NCBI RefSeq assembly: GCF_039534125.1
Contig: NZ_BAAAUV010000012.1
Span: 142,013-206,012, forward strand
DNA length: 64,000 nt
Reading direction: 5' to 3'
DNA from: Actinocorallia longicatena
Lineage (GTDB): Bacteria > Actinomycetota > Actinomycetes > Streptosporangiales > Streptosporangiaceae
Part shown: positions 1 to 8,873 of the stretch, piece by piece
How positions within the stretch are numbered: the first letter of the stretch is position 1
Layout: the number at the start of each line of letters is the position of its first letter
The notes under the pieces: model-generated
Told to the model about the DNA's origin: nothing
What the model saw: only the letters and a program-made list of their open reading frames with translations
The model's database searches: none
Translations under genes and position numbers: made by a program

Positions 1-468
1 GTCGTCGACTGCACCGCCGAGGCCGCCGACGACCCCGACTTCCTGCTCGGCCCCGGCCACCTCGAGGCGTGGACGGCCGAGCACGGGCCGCTCCCGCAGG
101 GCGCCTGGCTGCTGTTCCGCACCGGCTGGAGCGCCCGCTCCGACGACCCCGAGGCCTTCGCCAACGCCGACGAGAACGGCCCGCACACCCCCGGGGTGTC
201 CGTGGCGGGGGCGGAATGGCTGGCCGCCTCGCCCATCAGCGGGTTCGGCGTGGAGACCGTGGGCATCGACGCCGGGCAGGCCGGCGGCATGGAACCCGCC
301 TTCCCCGTCCACTACCACCTGCTCGGCGCCGACAAGTACGGGCTGACCCAGCTGCGCAACCTCGACCTGCTGCCCACCTCCGGAGCGATGATCATCGTGG
401 CTCCGCTGCCGATCGTCGGCGGCACCGGCAGCCCGGCCCGGGTCTTCGCGCTGGTGCCACGGGCATGA
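1..468 (+). CDS. Cyclase-family protein, 5' end cut off by the window
   Basis: The open frame enters from the left edge and stops at 466-468, so only the last 155 residues are visible. They resemble the C-terminal half of the cyclase/kynurenine-formamidase-like metal hydrolase family, with a stretch reading WLLFRTGWS and later GFGVETVGIDAGQ, which fit the core strands of that fold. The HxGTHxDxPxH metal motif of the family would lie upstream, outside the window. The stop overlaps the ATG of the thiamine-diphosphate enzyme in an ATGA, so the two are almost certainly co-translated. A role in opening or forming a cyclic amide or lactone for the downstream enzyme is inference. Confidence 0.7.
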   Translation, partial: VVDCTAEAADDPDFLLGPGHLEAWTAEHGPLPQGAWLLFRTGWSARSDDPEAFANADENGPHTPGVSVAGAEWLAASPISGFGVETVGIDAGQAGGMEPAFPVHYHLLGADKYGLTQLRNLDLLPTSGAMIIVAPLPIVGGTGSPARVFALVPRA

Positions 469-2099
469 GCGAGACCGTCGCCGAGCTCACCGGCAGGCTG
501 CTCGCCGACCTGGGCGTCGGGCATGCCTTCGGAGTGGTCGGCAGCGGCAACTTCGCGCTGGTCAACGCGCTGCGCGCGCACGGCGTCCCGTTCACCGCCG
601 CCCGGCACGAGGGCGGCGCGGCGAGCATGGCCGACGGGTTCGGCAGGCTCAGCGCGCTGCCCGCCGTCCTCACCACTCATCAGGGCTGCGGGCTCACCAA
701 CGCCGTCACCGGGATCGCCGAGGCCGCCAAGAGCCGCACCCCGCTGCTCGTGCTGACGGCCGACACCGCGGCCTCCGCCGTCCGCTCGAACTTCCGGATC
801 GACCAGGACGCGCTGGCCGCGAGCGTCGGAGCGGTGCCCGAACGCGTCCACGCAGCCTCCTCCGTGGTCGCCGATCTCCTGCGCGCCTACCGGACGGCCG
901 TCCACGGGCGGCGGACCGTCGTCGTCAGCCTGCCCCTGGACGTCCAGGGGCAGACCGTCACCGCCGCACGGTGGACCGCTCCGGTGCCGCCCGAGCCGGT
1001 CAGGCCCGGCTCCGCCGCGGTCGAGGCGTTCGCCGCGCTGCTGGCCGCCGCCGAACGGCCGGTGTTCGTCGCCGGGAGGGGCGCCCGCGGCGCGGGCCCG
1101 GTGATCTCGGCGCTGGCCGCCAGGACGGGCGCCCTGCTGGCCACGTCCGCGGTCGCCAACGGCCTGTTCGCGGGGGAGGAGTTCGATCTCGGGATCTCCG
1201 GCGGGTTCTCCTCGCCGCTGGCCGCCGAGCTGATCGGCGGCGCCGATCTCGTGGTCGGCTGGGGCTGCGCCCTGAACATGTGGACGATGCGGCACGGCGC
1301 CCTCATCGGCCCGGACGCCACGGTCGTCCAGGTCGACGACGACGCGGCCGCGCTCGGCGCCCACCGCCCCGCCGATCTCGGCGTCCACGGCGACTGCGCG
1401 GCCACCGCCACCGACGTCCTGGACGCGCTCGGCGCCGGGACGGCCACCGGGCTGCGGCGGCCCGACGTCGCCGAACGGCTCACGCGGCGCCGCTGGTGGA
1501 ACCAGACGCCCACCCCCGACCTGTCCGGGAGCGGCCGGATCGACCCGCGTGTCCTCAGCTCCGAACTCGACCGGATCCTGCCCGCCGAACGCGTCGTCGC
1601 GGTCGACTCGGGCAACTTCATGGGCTACCCCAGCGCCTACCTGCGCGTCCCCGACGAGAACGGCTTCTGCTTCACCCAGGCGTTCCAGTCGATCGGCCTG
1701 GGCCTGTCCAGCGGCATCGGCGCCGCCCTCGCCCGCCCCGGCCGCCTCGGCGTGGTCGCGACCGGCGACGGCGGCTTCCTCATGAGCGTCTCGGAGCTGG
1801 AGACCGCCGTCCGCCTCGGCCGCCCCCTGCTCGTCGTGGTCTACAACGACGCCGCCTACGGAGCGGAGATCCACCACTTCGGTCCCGAGGCGGACCTTTC
1901 GGCCGTCACCTTCCCCGACTCCGACCTGGCCGCGCTCGCCCGAGGCTACGGCGCCCGCGGCGTGACCGTCCGCACCGTCGCGGACCTGGCCGAGGTCGCC
2001 GCCTGGTCCGCCGCCCCCGAGGGCGTCCTGGTCGCCGACGCCAAGATCGCCGACGACGGCGGTTCCTGGTGGCTGGCGGAGGCGTTCAGGGGCCACTGA
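465..2099 (+). CDS. Thiamine-diphosphate-dependent decarboxylase/synthase-like enzyme
   Basis: This 544-residue protein has the three-domain plan of the acetolactate synthase/benzoylformate decarboxylase superfamily. The catalytic Glu that activates the cofactor is E49 in ARHEGGAASMADGFGR. The central FAD/NAD-like domain follows at about 185-310. The diphosphate/Mg site is at 434-462, beginning GDGGFLMS and ending YND. The length is normal for the family. I start at ATG 465 because it overlaps the upstream stop and the protein begins directly with the conserved N-terminal helix; a longer in-frame extension back to 69 would run through the upstream gene. The substrate cannot be read from the sequence. 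The coupled cyclase-family gene suggests a catabolic pair acting on a 2-oxo acid. The 3' end overlaps the convergent FAD gene by 14 bases. Confidence 0.85.
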   Translation: MSETVAELTGRLLADLGVGHAFGVVGSGNFALVNALRAHGVPFTAARHEGGAASMADGFGRLSALPAVLTTHQGCGLTNAVTGIAEAAKSRTPLLVLTADTAASAVRSNFRIDQDALAASVGAVPERVHAASSVVADLLRAYRTAVHGRRTVVVSLPLDVQGQTVTAARWTAPVPPEPVRPGSAAVEAFAALLAAAERPVFVAGRGARGAGPVISALAARTGALLATSAVANGLFAGEEFDLGISGGFSSPLAAELIGGADLVVGWGCALNMWTMRHGALIGPDATVVQVDDDAAALGAHRPADLGVHGDCAATATDVLDALGAGTATGLRRPDVAERLTRRRWWNQTPTPDLSGSGRIDPRVLSSELDRILPAERVVAVDSGNFMGYPSAYLRVPDENGFCFTQAFQSIGLGLSSGIGAALARPGRLGVVATGDGGFLMSVSELETAVRLGRPLLVVVYNDAAYGAEIHHFGPEADLSAVTFPDSDLAALARGYGARGVTVRTVADLAEVAAWSAAPEGVLVADAKIADDGGSWWLAEAFRGH

Positions 2100-3435
2100 C
2101 CCCGCGCAGCGCCCGGATGGCGAGCGCGGCGCTCTGCACGGCGCCCTCCATCGTGGTGGGCCAGTCGTTGCGGGTCCAGTCGCCGGCCAGGGCGAGGCCC
2201 TCGACGGCCGTCCGCTGGCCGGGACGGACGGCACCGGTCCCCGGACGCGAGGAGAACGTGGCCTTCCGCCACGGGACGACATGGGCGTGCACCACACGGG
2301 CGTCCCGGGCCTCCGGATACAGGGCCCGCAGCGAGGCCACGCAGCGCTCCACCACCTCGGGGGCGCGCAGCCCGATCAGGTCGTAGGCCGCGCAGGTGGT
2401 GAGCGCGTAGAGATGTCCGGCTTCGCTCCGGCGCCCGTGCATGCGGGTCCGGTCGAACACCCAGTGGACGTCGCCGTCGAGCAGGGTCTCCCACGGATGG
2501 GTCATGCCGATCGGCCGGTCGAGGTAGAGGTTCACCGACACGATCGGGATCGGGACCAGCTCCCGCGCCGCCGCACCGATCTCCGCCGCTCCGGGCAGGA
2601 GATCGAGGAGCCCGCCGGCGTCCCAGGCCGGCACCGCGACGATCACCGCGTCGGCCGGGATCACCTCACCGTCGGCCAGGCCCACCCCGCGCGCCCTGCC
2701 GCCCCGCACCTCCACGCGCACGGCCCGGGCCCGCAGCCGCACCTCCACATCCCGCTCGGCGAACACCTTCTCGGCCCCGGTGACATACAGGGTCCGCAGG
2801 TCGACGGTCGGATATCCGATGGCGAACGCCCGCCGTCCCTGCCGCAGCGCCCTCCTGCACCCCACGGCCAGCGCGGACGCCAGCGCGTGCGCCGACGCCC
2901 GTCCCGGCTCCTCGTTGAGCACGCCCAGGGCGGCCGGACGCCACAGCATCCGGCGCAGCGCCTGCGGCATGCCGATCCGCTCCAGCCACTCCTCGACGGT
3001 CATCTCATCCAGCCGGGCCCCGGGCCGGACCGCCGCGACCAGCATCCGCAGATGGGGGACCACGCTCCGGGCCAGGTCACCGAACCCGATGCCGGGAACC
3101 CCGCCCGTCCAGAGACCGAGCATGTCGCGGACACCGGTCCCCAGGGTCGCGGGCGGGGCGCCGGCCGCCCTGACCCCGAAGGAACGCGGGAACTCCACGT
3201 GCTCGCGCGTCCCGACCGAGCCGAGGTACCGCAGCAGGTGGCGGTAGGACCCGGCGATGACGTGCTGCCCGTTGTCCACCATCTCGCCACCCGCCTCGGC
3301 CAGCGGAAAGCCCAGCGTCCGCCCGCCGAGCCGTCCCCTGCGCTCGACCAGCGTCACCCGGTCGCCCTGCTCGGCCAGCCACACCGCCGAGGCCAGCCCC
3401 GCCAGCCCTCCACCGATCACCACGACCCTGCGCAC
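2086..3435 (-). CDS. hpnE: Hydroxysqualene dehydroxylase-like FAD enzyme (HpnE type)
   Basis: A flavin amine-oxidase/phytoene-desaturase fold protein of 449 residues. The Rossmann motif VVIGGGLAGLASAVWLAEQG lies at 4-23 and DNGQH at 54-58, a signature of HpnE-type enzymes, which reduce hydroxysqualene to squalene in hopanoid synthesis. A C-terminal FAD contact reads LALAGDWTRNDWP. I use GTG 3435 because GGGAGG sits five bases upstream; an ATG 60 bases earlier adds residues unlike the family. No other hopanoid gene is nearby, so a related role such as carotenoid desaturation or amine oxidation stays possible. Confidence 0.72.
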   Translation of the reverse strand: MRRVVVIGGGLAGLASAVWLAEQGDRVTLVERRGRLGGRTLGFPLAEAGGEMVDNGQHVIAGSYRHLLRYLGSVGTREHVEFPRSFGVRAAGAPPATLGTGVRDMLGLWTGGVPGIGFGDLARSVVPHLRMLVAAVRPGARLDEMTVEEWLERIGMPQALRRMLWRPAALGVLNEEPGRASAHALASALAVGCRRALRQGRRAFAIGYPTVDLRTLYVTGAEKVFAERDVEVRLRARAVRVEVRGGRARGVGLADGEVIPADAVIVAVPAWDAGGLLDLLPGAAEIGAAARELVPIPIVSVNLYLDRPIGMTHPWETLLDGDVHWVFDRTRMHGRRSEAGHLYALTTCAAYDLIGLRAPEVVERCVASLRALYPEARDARVVHAHVVPWRKATFSSRPGTGAVRPGQRTAVEGLALAGDWTRNDWPTTMEGAVQSAALAIRALRGVSGP

Positions 3436-3572
3436 GGCCACCTCCCGGCTGTCGAGCCCCCGCACCTCGCCGGGCCACGCTCGCGGGGGGACCATCGGCC
3501 GGGGTCACCTCGGTGCGGGTGTCCTCCACCCACCTCTACCACGCGGTCGCGCTGATCGGCCGCCGGAAGGTG

Positions 3573-4202
3573 TCACCCGGTGGCGGTGTAGGCGGCGATG
3601 CACCGGTCGGCCGCGGCGCGGGCGGCGGAGGGGTCGCGGCCGGAGGCGACGTCGGCGGCGTACCAGGCCTCGCCCGCCTGGGTCATGAAGGAGACGCCCT
3701 CGGGGGAGACGGTCCAGGGCATCATGTCGGCGGCGTTGAAGGTGCCGTCGGTGAGGTGCAGGGCCAGACCGAGGAAGCCGGAGTCCCAGCCGATGCCGAC
3801 CGCGCCGGGCCCGAACTCGGCCCACCGCTCGTCATCGACGTGCGCGACGTGCTCCAGCTGGAACCGGGTGTGGTCCTCCTCGACAGGGACGAGCGTGAGG
3901 GTGATCCAGCTGATCTCGCCGCCGAACTCCCAGGTCGCCTCGATCCTGTGCGGACGGTCGCAGGACTCGATGAGGCCGCCCGCGTGGTTCTCGAACTGGA
4001 AGCGGCCGCCCTCCTTGAGGTCGCCGGAGATCGGCAGGAACCAGCGCGGGATCCGCTCGGCGCTGGTGCAGGCCTCCCAGAGGTCGTCCTGGGAGGTGGG
4101 GTAGACCCGGCTGACGGTGATCACACGGGCCTCGCCCGCCTCCAGGGTCCGGGACCCCACGGTGCGGCTGACCGCGCTGATCTGATGGGTGACGTCGATC
4201 AT
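3573..4202 (-). CDS. SRPBCC (AHSA1-like) ligand-binding protein
   Basis: A 209-residue START-like protein. The N-terminal part has the AHSA1 pattern: RVYPTSQDDLWEACTSAERIPRWF at about 32-55, then GGRFQFENHAGG, and a strand reading TWEFGG. The C-terminal 60 residues are mostly helical and outside the core domain. Its ATG overlaps the stop of the ArsR gene (ATGA), so the two form one transcript. ArsR plus SRPBCC pairs are common in actinomycetes, and the SRPBCC protein is usually thought to bind a small hydrophobic ligand; the ligand is unknown. A longer frame to 4298 would overlap the ArsR gene and is rejected. Confidence 0.82.
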   Translation of the reverse strand: MIDVTHQISAVSRTVGSRTLEAGEARVITVSRVYPTSQDDLWEACTSAERIPRWFLPISGDLKEGGRFQFENHAGGLIESCDRPHRIEATWEFGGEISWITLTLVPVEEDHTRFQLEHVAHVDDERWAEFGPGAVGIGWDSGFLGLALHLTDGTFNAADMMPWTVSPEGVSFMTQAGEAWYAADVASGRDPSAARAAADRCIAAYTATG

Positions 4203-4537
4203 GTCGTCTCTCCTCTGCGTTCTTTCTTCCCACGGGCGATCTCGGTGGCCAGCGCGTCCAGGTGAGGCGTCCAGAACCGGCGGAAACGCCCGATCCACTC
4301 GTCCACCTCGCGCAGCGGCGCGGGGTCCACGGCGTACATCCGTCGTGTACCCACCGCCCGGACGCTGGCGAACCCGTGCTCCCGCAGCACCTTGAGGTGC
4401 TGCGACACGGCGGGCTGGGTGATCCCGAACTCCCGCCGCACGACCTCGCTGACCTCTCCCGAGCTCAGCTCTCCGCCGGCCAGCAGCTCCAGAATCCGCC
4501 GCCGCACCGGATCTCCCAGGACGTCGAATGCGTGCAC
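4199..4537 (-). CDS. ArsR-family winged-helix repressor
   Basis: A 112-residue regulator with the standard ArsR fold: DPVRRRILELLAGGELSSGE at about 9-28, then the recognition helix in GITQPAVSQHLKVLREHG. No cysteine pair typical of metal-sensing ArsR/SmtB members is visible, so it probably responds to an organic ligand or to a protein signal. A 12-base perfect palindrome lies 21 bases upstream of the start (4558-4569), which suggests that it represses itself together with the coupled SRPBCC gene. Confidence 0.87.
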   Translation of the reverse strand: MHAFDVLGDPVRRRILELLAGGELSSGEVSEVVRREFGITQPAVSQHLKVLREHGFASVRAVGTRRMYAVDPAPLREVDEWIGRFRRFWTPHLDALATEIARGKKERRGETT

Positions 4538-4557
4538 ACCCCCAAGCTACAGGCTCA

Positions 4558-4569
4558 GCTTATATAAGC
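4558..4569. promoter_or_regulatory. Palindrome GCTTATATAAGC, probable ArsR operator
   Basis: A perfect 12-base palindrome between the ArsR gene (minus) and the TetR gene (plus). It is one of the few AT-rich patches here. Placement over a minus-strand promoter just upstream of the ArsR start fits an autoregulatory site; binding is inferred. Confidence 0.5.
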
Positions 4570-4615
4570 CAAACCTTAAGCTCGCCCGGGGGAGGGGGCG
4601 GGGCGGCCTAGGATC

Positions 4616-5209
4616 GTGGGCGTGAGCGCAACCGGCCCGGCACGCCCCGACGCGCAGGAGGCGTTCCGGCTGGCCCGGCGCACGTTCATGGCCGGTGAGC
4701 GGATCGACATGCAGCAGCTCGCGGCCGCTCTCGGAGTGGACCGCTCGACCCTGTTCCGGTGGGTCGGCAACCGCGACCAGCTCCTGGTGGCCGTTCTCAC
4801 CTCGCTGAACGAACCCACCCTGCGCGCGGCGGCCGAGCAGGCTCCCGGGACGGGCGGCGAGCGCATCGCGCGGATCGCGGGCGGCTACGCCCGGATGCTG
4901 ATCGACGCCCCCTACTACCGGATCTTCCTGCGGCGCGAGGCCGAGCGGGCGCTCAGGCTGATCACGACCAAGGCCAGCCCGCTCCAGCAGCAGGTCGTGG
5001 CGTCCTTCGCCCGGCTCGTCCAGGAGGAGCGCGACCGGGGCCGCCTCGACCCGCCGATGGCCGTCCCCGACCTGGCCTACCTCGTGGTGCGGATCATCGA
5101 GTCGTTCATCTACGCCGACTCCATCACCGGCGACGACCCCGACGCGGCCAAGGTCGAGGCCGCGATCGGGGCGCTGCTGCACGGTACCGGCCGCGCGCCC
5201 GTCAGGTGA
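4616..5209 (+). CDS. TetR-like transcriptional regulator
   Basis: A regulator of about 197 residues. The N-terminal helix-turn-helix reads DMQQLAAALGVDRSTLFRWVGNRDQLL, with the TetR pattern shifted toward a W-containing variant seen in QsdR-like proteins. The C-terminal half is all-helical and fits a QsdR-type ligand domain (YARMLIDAPYYRIFLRREAERAL). Two GTG codons, 4616 and 4622, are possible starts with a G-rich stretch upstream; I cannot decide between them. It overlaps the convergent serine-hydrolase gene by eight bases. Its target is not evident, though that hydrolase and the ArsR unit are the nearest candidates. Confidence 0.78.
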   Translation: MGVSATGPARPDAQEAFRLARRTFMAGERIDMQQLAAALGVDRSTLFRWVGNRDQLLVAVLTSLNEPTLRAAAEQAPGTGGERIARIAGGYARMLIDAPYYRIFLRREAERALRLITTKASPLQQQVVASFARLVQEERDRGRLDPPMAVPDLAYLVVRIIESFIYADSITGDDPDAAKVEAAIGALLHGTGRAPVR

Positions 5210-6341
5210 GCGCCTTGTACACGGCCGTGAGGTAGGCCGCCGAACGATCGGAGCCGATGATGCCCGGCGCCATCCTGTTCATGACGTAGGCGACGGTGAG
5301 ACGCCGCTCCAGATCACAGATGATCATCGAGCCGCCCCAGCCGCCCCAGAAGGCGATCCGCCCCTCGGGCAGGTAGGGCAGGGTGGCCGGTTCGGGCAGG
5401 CCGAAGCCGATGCCCCAGCGCAGCGGGACGCCCAGGACGAGGTCGGCGCCCCGGGCCTGCTCCTGGAAGATCAGATCGATCGTCGAGGGGCTGAGCAGGG
5501 TGACGCCGCCCGCGGTGCCGCCGAGGGTGACGGGGGACAGCATCCGGGCCAGGCCGCGGGCGGTGGCGTGGCCGTTGAGCGCGCCGAGCTCGGCCGCCCG
5601 CCAGGCGGCGTCGTTGGCGCGGGCGGCGTCCAGGACCGGGCCGGTGAAGGTCCTGATCACCGGCAGGGCGGGGTCGAGGGCGCCCAGATCCAGCTCCAGC
5701 GGCGGCGGGGGGAGGATCTCGGCGACGCGGGCGGCGTCACCGGGGAGCGCGCCGATCTGGAAGTCGGCCCCCAGCGGCCCGGCGATCTCCTCGCGGACGA
5801 AGTCCTTCAGCGTCCGCCCGGTGATGCGGCGGACGAGCTCCCCGATCAGGTGGCCCTGAGCGGCGGCGTGGTAGCCCGACGCCGTTCCCGGCTCCCACCA
5901 GGGCGCCTGGGCGGCGAGCCGCGCGGCGGCGGCCTCGGTGTCGAACATGTCCTCCAGCGCGAACGGCTGGTCCCAGCCCGACACCCCGGAGGTGTGGGCG
6001 AGCAGGTGACGGACCTCGACGGCGCCCTTCCCCGCGGCGGCGAACTCCGGCCAGTAGTCGGCGACGGGCGCGAACACGTCGAGCAGCCCGCGTTCGACCA
6101 GGACGAGCGCGGCCAGCGCCGTGACGGTCTTGGTCGAGGACCAGACGTTGACGATCGTGTCCTCGCGCCAGGGCCGGGTCCGGGCCGCGTCGGCGTATCC
6201 GCCCCACAGGTCGACGACGGTCCGCCCGTCGACGTCGACCGCGATCGCGGCGCCCAGCTCGTCGGCGGCCAGCCGCTCGGCGAACACCTCGCGCAGTTCC
6301 TCGAAGCGGGGCTCGTGGGTTCCTTGGACGTCCTCGGCCAT
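5202..6341 (-). CDS. Beta-lactamase-fold serine hydrolase
   Basis: A 379-residue member of the class C beta-lactamase/EstB esterase family. The nucleophile motif SSTK at 68-71 is an SxxK, and GYHAAAQG at about 156-163 supplies the family tyrosine (Y157), although the YxN motif reads YHA. The third motif region reads FWGGWGG rather than HTG, which is common in EstB-like esterases. No signal peptide is seen, so it is probably cytoplasmic. The ATG at 6341 follows a GAGAGGA ribosome site; an upstream ATG at 6404 would add an arginine-rich tail and is less likely. The substrate is unknown, and an esterase or peptidase role is more likely than antibiotic resistance. Confidence 0.82.
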   Translation of the reverse strand: MAEDVQGTHEPRFEELREVFAERLAADELGAAIAVDVDGRTVVDLWGGYADAARTRPWREDTIVNVWSSTKTVTALAALVLVERGLLDVFAPVADYWPEFAAAGKGAVEVRHLLAHTSGVSGWDQPFALEDMFDTEAAAARLAAQAPWWEPGTASGYHAAAQGHLIGELVRRITGRTLKDFVREEIAGPLGADFQIGALPGDAARVAEILPPPPLELDLGALDPALPVIRTFTGPVLDAARANDAAWRAAELGALNGHATARGLARMLSPVTLGGTAGGVTLLSPSTIDLIFQEQARGADLVLGVPLRWGIGFGLPEPATLPYLPEGRIAFWGGWGGSMIICDLERRLTVAYVMNRMAPGIIGSDRSAAYLTAVYKALT

Positions 6342-6597
6342 CGGGGTTCCTCTCGACCGGCGGGGGCGGCGACGCCTGCAACGTATAGCGAGATGTTGCA
6401 GCAATCAACGGAGCGGGCGGGGTCTTGTGCGGACGCACCGCGCGGCGCCCGCCCGCCGGGGCGAGGGAGGGCCGGATGTGAGGGAACGATCACGGTGCGG
6501 GCAAGAATCAACTAGGCCGTTTCGCCGAGTCAGAGGGCGGGTTATGGTGCGGGCGTCCTTCGGGGGACCGAGCAAGACCGGTTCTGGGAGTAGGCCC

Positions 6598-8106
6598 ATG
6601 CGGTTTCGTCTCCGGCGGGCGCTGGCAGCGCTCGCGCTCGTCGTTCCAGCCGTCCAGATCCTCACGGCACAGGCCGCGCACGCGGCGCCGCCGAACATCT
6701 CACTCGCCAACGTCAAGGCGCATCTGACGCAGCTGCAGTCGATCGCCACCGCCAACGGCGGCAACCGCGCCCACGGCCGTCCGGGCTACCTCGCCTCGGT
6801 CAACTACGCCAAGGGCCTGCTCGACGCCGCCGGGTACACCACCACCGTCCAGTCCTTCACCTACAACGGCGCCACCGGCTACAACCTCATCGCCGACTGG
6901 CCCGGCGGCGACCCCAACGACGTCCTCATGACCGGCTCCCACCTCGACAGCGTCACCGCCGGCCCGGGCATCAACGACAACGGATCCGGCAGCGCCGGCG
7001 TGCTGGAGACCGCCCTGGAGGTCTCCCGGCAGGCCCTCGCCCCGACCAAGCACCTGCGGTTCGGCTGGTGGGGCGCCGAAGAACTCGGCCTGCGCGGCTC
7101 CACCGCCTACGTCTCCTCCCTGACGGCCACCGAACGCGCCAAGATCAAGGGCTATCTGAACTTCGACATGATCGGCTCGCCCAACCCCGGCTACTTCCTC
7201 TACGACGGCGACAACTCCGACGGCGTCGGCTCGGGCCCCGGCCCGTCCGGATCGGCCCAGATCGAGGCGACCCTGGCCGCCTACTTCACCTCCATCGGCG
7301 TCGCGACCCGCGGCACCGACTTCGACGGACGCTCCGACTACGGCCCGTTCATCGCCCAGGGCATCCCCGCCGGAGGCACCTTCACCGGCGCCGAGGGCGT
7401 CAAGACCGCCGCCCAGGCCACCCTGTGGGGCGGCACCTCCGGCCAGGCGTTCGACGCCTGCTACCACCGCGCCTGCGACACCTCCGCCAACATCAACGAC
7501 ACCGCCCTGGACCGCAACGCCGACGCCATCGCCTACACCGTCTGGACCCTCGGTACCGCGGCCGTGCCCACCACCGTCTGGTCGGACTCCTTCGAGACCT
7601 CCACCGGCTGGACCACCGACCCCGCCGGCACCGACACCGCCACCACCGGCCAGTGGGAGCGCGGCGACCCCGCCGCCACCACCTCCTCCGGCACCAAGCA
7701 GGTCGGCACCACCCCCAGCGGCGTCAACGACCTCGTCACCGGCCGCCTGGCCGGCACCGACGCCGGAACCCACGACGTCGACGGGGGAGTGACGAGCGTC
7801 CAGTCACCGCCCATCACCCTGCCCGCCACCGGGACCCTCACCCTCGCCTACTCCTGGTACCTCGCCCACGGCAGCAACTCCTCCACCGCCGACTCCTTCC
7901 GGGTGAAGATCGTCGGCGCGACCACGACGACCGTCCAGCAGCAGCTCGGCGCGGCCGCCAACCGCAACGGCGCCTTCGCCCCCGCGACCGTGAACCTGAC
8001 CCCCTACGCGGGCCAGACCATCCGCATCCTCATCGAGGCCACCGACGCCTCCACCGGCAGCCTTCTCGAGGCCGGCGTGGACGACGTCACCATCACCCGC
8101 CAGTAG
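6598..8106 (+). CDS. Secreted M28 zinc aminopeptidase with C-terminal accessory domain
   Basis: A 502-residue exported enzyme. Residues 1-29 are a Sec signal ending AHA. The catalytic domain carries the five zinc ligands and the general base of family M28: H115 in GSHLDSV, D127 in INDNGSG, E161/E162 in GAEELGL, D190 in NFDMIGS and H290 in CYHRACD. This matches the Streptomyces griseus aminopeptidase, which removes large hydrophobic N-terminal residues. Residues from about 325 to the end form a beta-rich domain of the kind often found after secreted proteases. It ends just before a strong terminator hairpin at 8113-8142. No linked regulator is visible. Confidence 0.9.
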   Translation: MRFRLRRALAALALVVPAVQILTAQAAHAAPPNISLANVKAHLTQLQSIATANGGNRAHGRPGYLASVNYAKGLLDAAGYTTTVQSFTYNGATGYNLIADWPGGDPNDVLMTGSHLDSVTAGPGINDNGSGSAGVLETALEVSRQALAPTKHLRFGWWGAEELGLRGSTAYVSSLTATERAKIKGYLNFDMIGSPNPGYFLYDGDNSDGVGSGPGPSGSAQIEATLAAYFTSIGVATRGTDFDGRSDYGPFIAQGIPAGGTFTGAEGVKTAAQATLWGGTSGQAFDACYHRACDTSANINDTALDRNADAIAYTVWTLGTAAVPTTVWSDSFETSTGWTTDPAGTDTATTGQWERGDPAATTSSGTKQVGTTPSGVNDLVTGRLAGTDAGTHDVDGGVTSVQSPPITLPATGTLTLAYSWYLAHGSNSSTADSFRVKIVGATTTTVQQQLGAAANRNGAFAPATVNLTPYAGQTIRILIEATDASTGSLLEAGVDDVTITRQ

Positions 8107-8112
8107 ACCGGT

Positions 8113-8142
8113 CCCGGGCGGCCCCCGCCGGGGCCGCCCGGG
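8113..8142 (+). terminator. Strong GC hairpin after the M28 peptidase gene
   Basis: Two perfect 13-base arms, CCCGGGCGGCCCC and its complement, enclose a four-base loop six bases after the stop codon. There is no U-tract, as is usual for actinomycete terminators. Confidence 0.75.
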
Positions 8143-8230
8143 CACCCGCACGACACGGGACACGGACGGGACATCCGGCTCAGGCGCGGCGGCCGCCGAT
8201 ACGGCACCGTGGGCCGGGGGAGGGGACGGG

Positions 8231-8650
8231 ATGCGGCGGGTGTCGGTGAACGGCCGGGGCATGTTCGAGGTGACCGGTGACGCGCAGGGCGTGATCGTCG
8301 GCTTCCTGGGCTGCGCGCTGAGCCCCTACCCGTGCGGGCCGCCGCTCCGGGAGGAACTGGCCGGACGGTTCGCCCCCGGCGGGCCGGGGCTGGCCGTCCC
8401 CGACACGTTCGCCGCCTACCGGATGCTGTCGCGCGACGACCTTCCGGACGAGTACCTGATCGGCGGTCTCCCGCCCGGCTGGAGGCATCTGACCTTCACC
8501 CCTGACGAGGAGACCTGGGCGCTCGTCCTGTTCTCCCGCGAGCGGCGGACCGCCCTCAGCGAGCTCGTCGAGGGGGAGGAACTGCGCGCGCTCCTCGCCC
8601 AGGCGCTGGAGCTCAGAGCGCGATGGGACGGCTACCGGCATGGCTCCTGA
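8231..8650 (+). CDS. Uncharacterised 139-residue protein
   Basis: I do not recognise this protein. It is small, soluble-looking and lacks a signal or membrane segment. It has regular coding composition and a start (ATG 8231) preceded by GGGGAGGGGACGGG. The second half is helical and acidic (ELVEGEELRALLAQALELRARW). It stands alone, downstream of the peptidase terminator and convergent with the small membrane protein that follows. Confidence 0.55.
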   Translation: MRRVSVNGRGMFEVTGDAQGVIVGFLGCALSPYPCGPPLREELAGRFAPGGPGLAVPDTFAAYRMLSRDDLPDEYLIGGLPPGWRHLTFTPDEETWALVLFSRERRTALSELVEGEELRALLAQALELRARWDGYRHGS

Positions 8651-8873
8651 GGAACGGTCCCGGGCGGGCAAAGAACACCAAGGAGCGCGCCCCGAGCGTC
8701 CGGCCGGGGAGCGCCGCTGACCCGCCGGTGGAGCACCGAGCCTTTGCCCAGGTCACAGCGTTGCCGCTCGGAGATCCGACAGAACGCCCATAGCTCCGCG
8801 AAGCCGGGTGAAGGGGTGGGCACGGGCCGCTTTGCCTTCCACCATCTGCCTTGGTCGGGGCTTGGCGATCCGG

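Noticed and set aside
312..2297. Long minus-strand open frame of 661 codons opposite the thiamine-diphosphate enzyme gene
   Set aside because: A by-product of high GC on the non-coding strand. Its composition is Gly/Arg/Asp-rich and it matches no family, while the plus strand has a clear enzyme.
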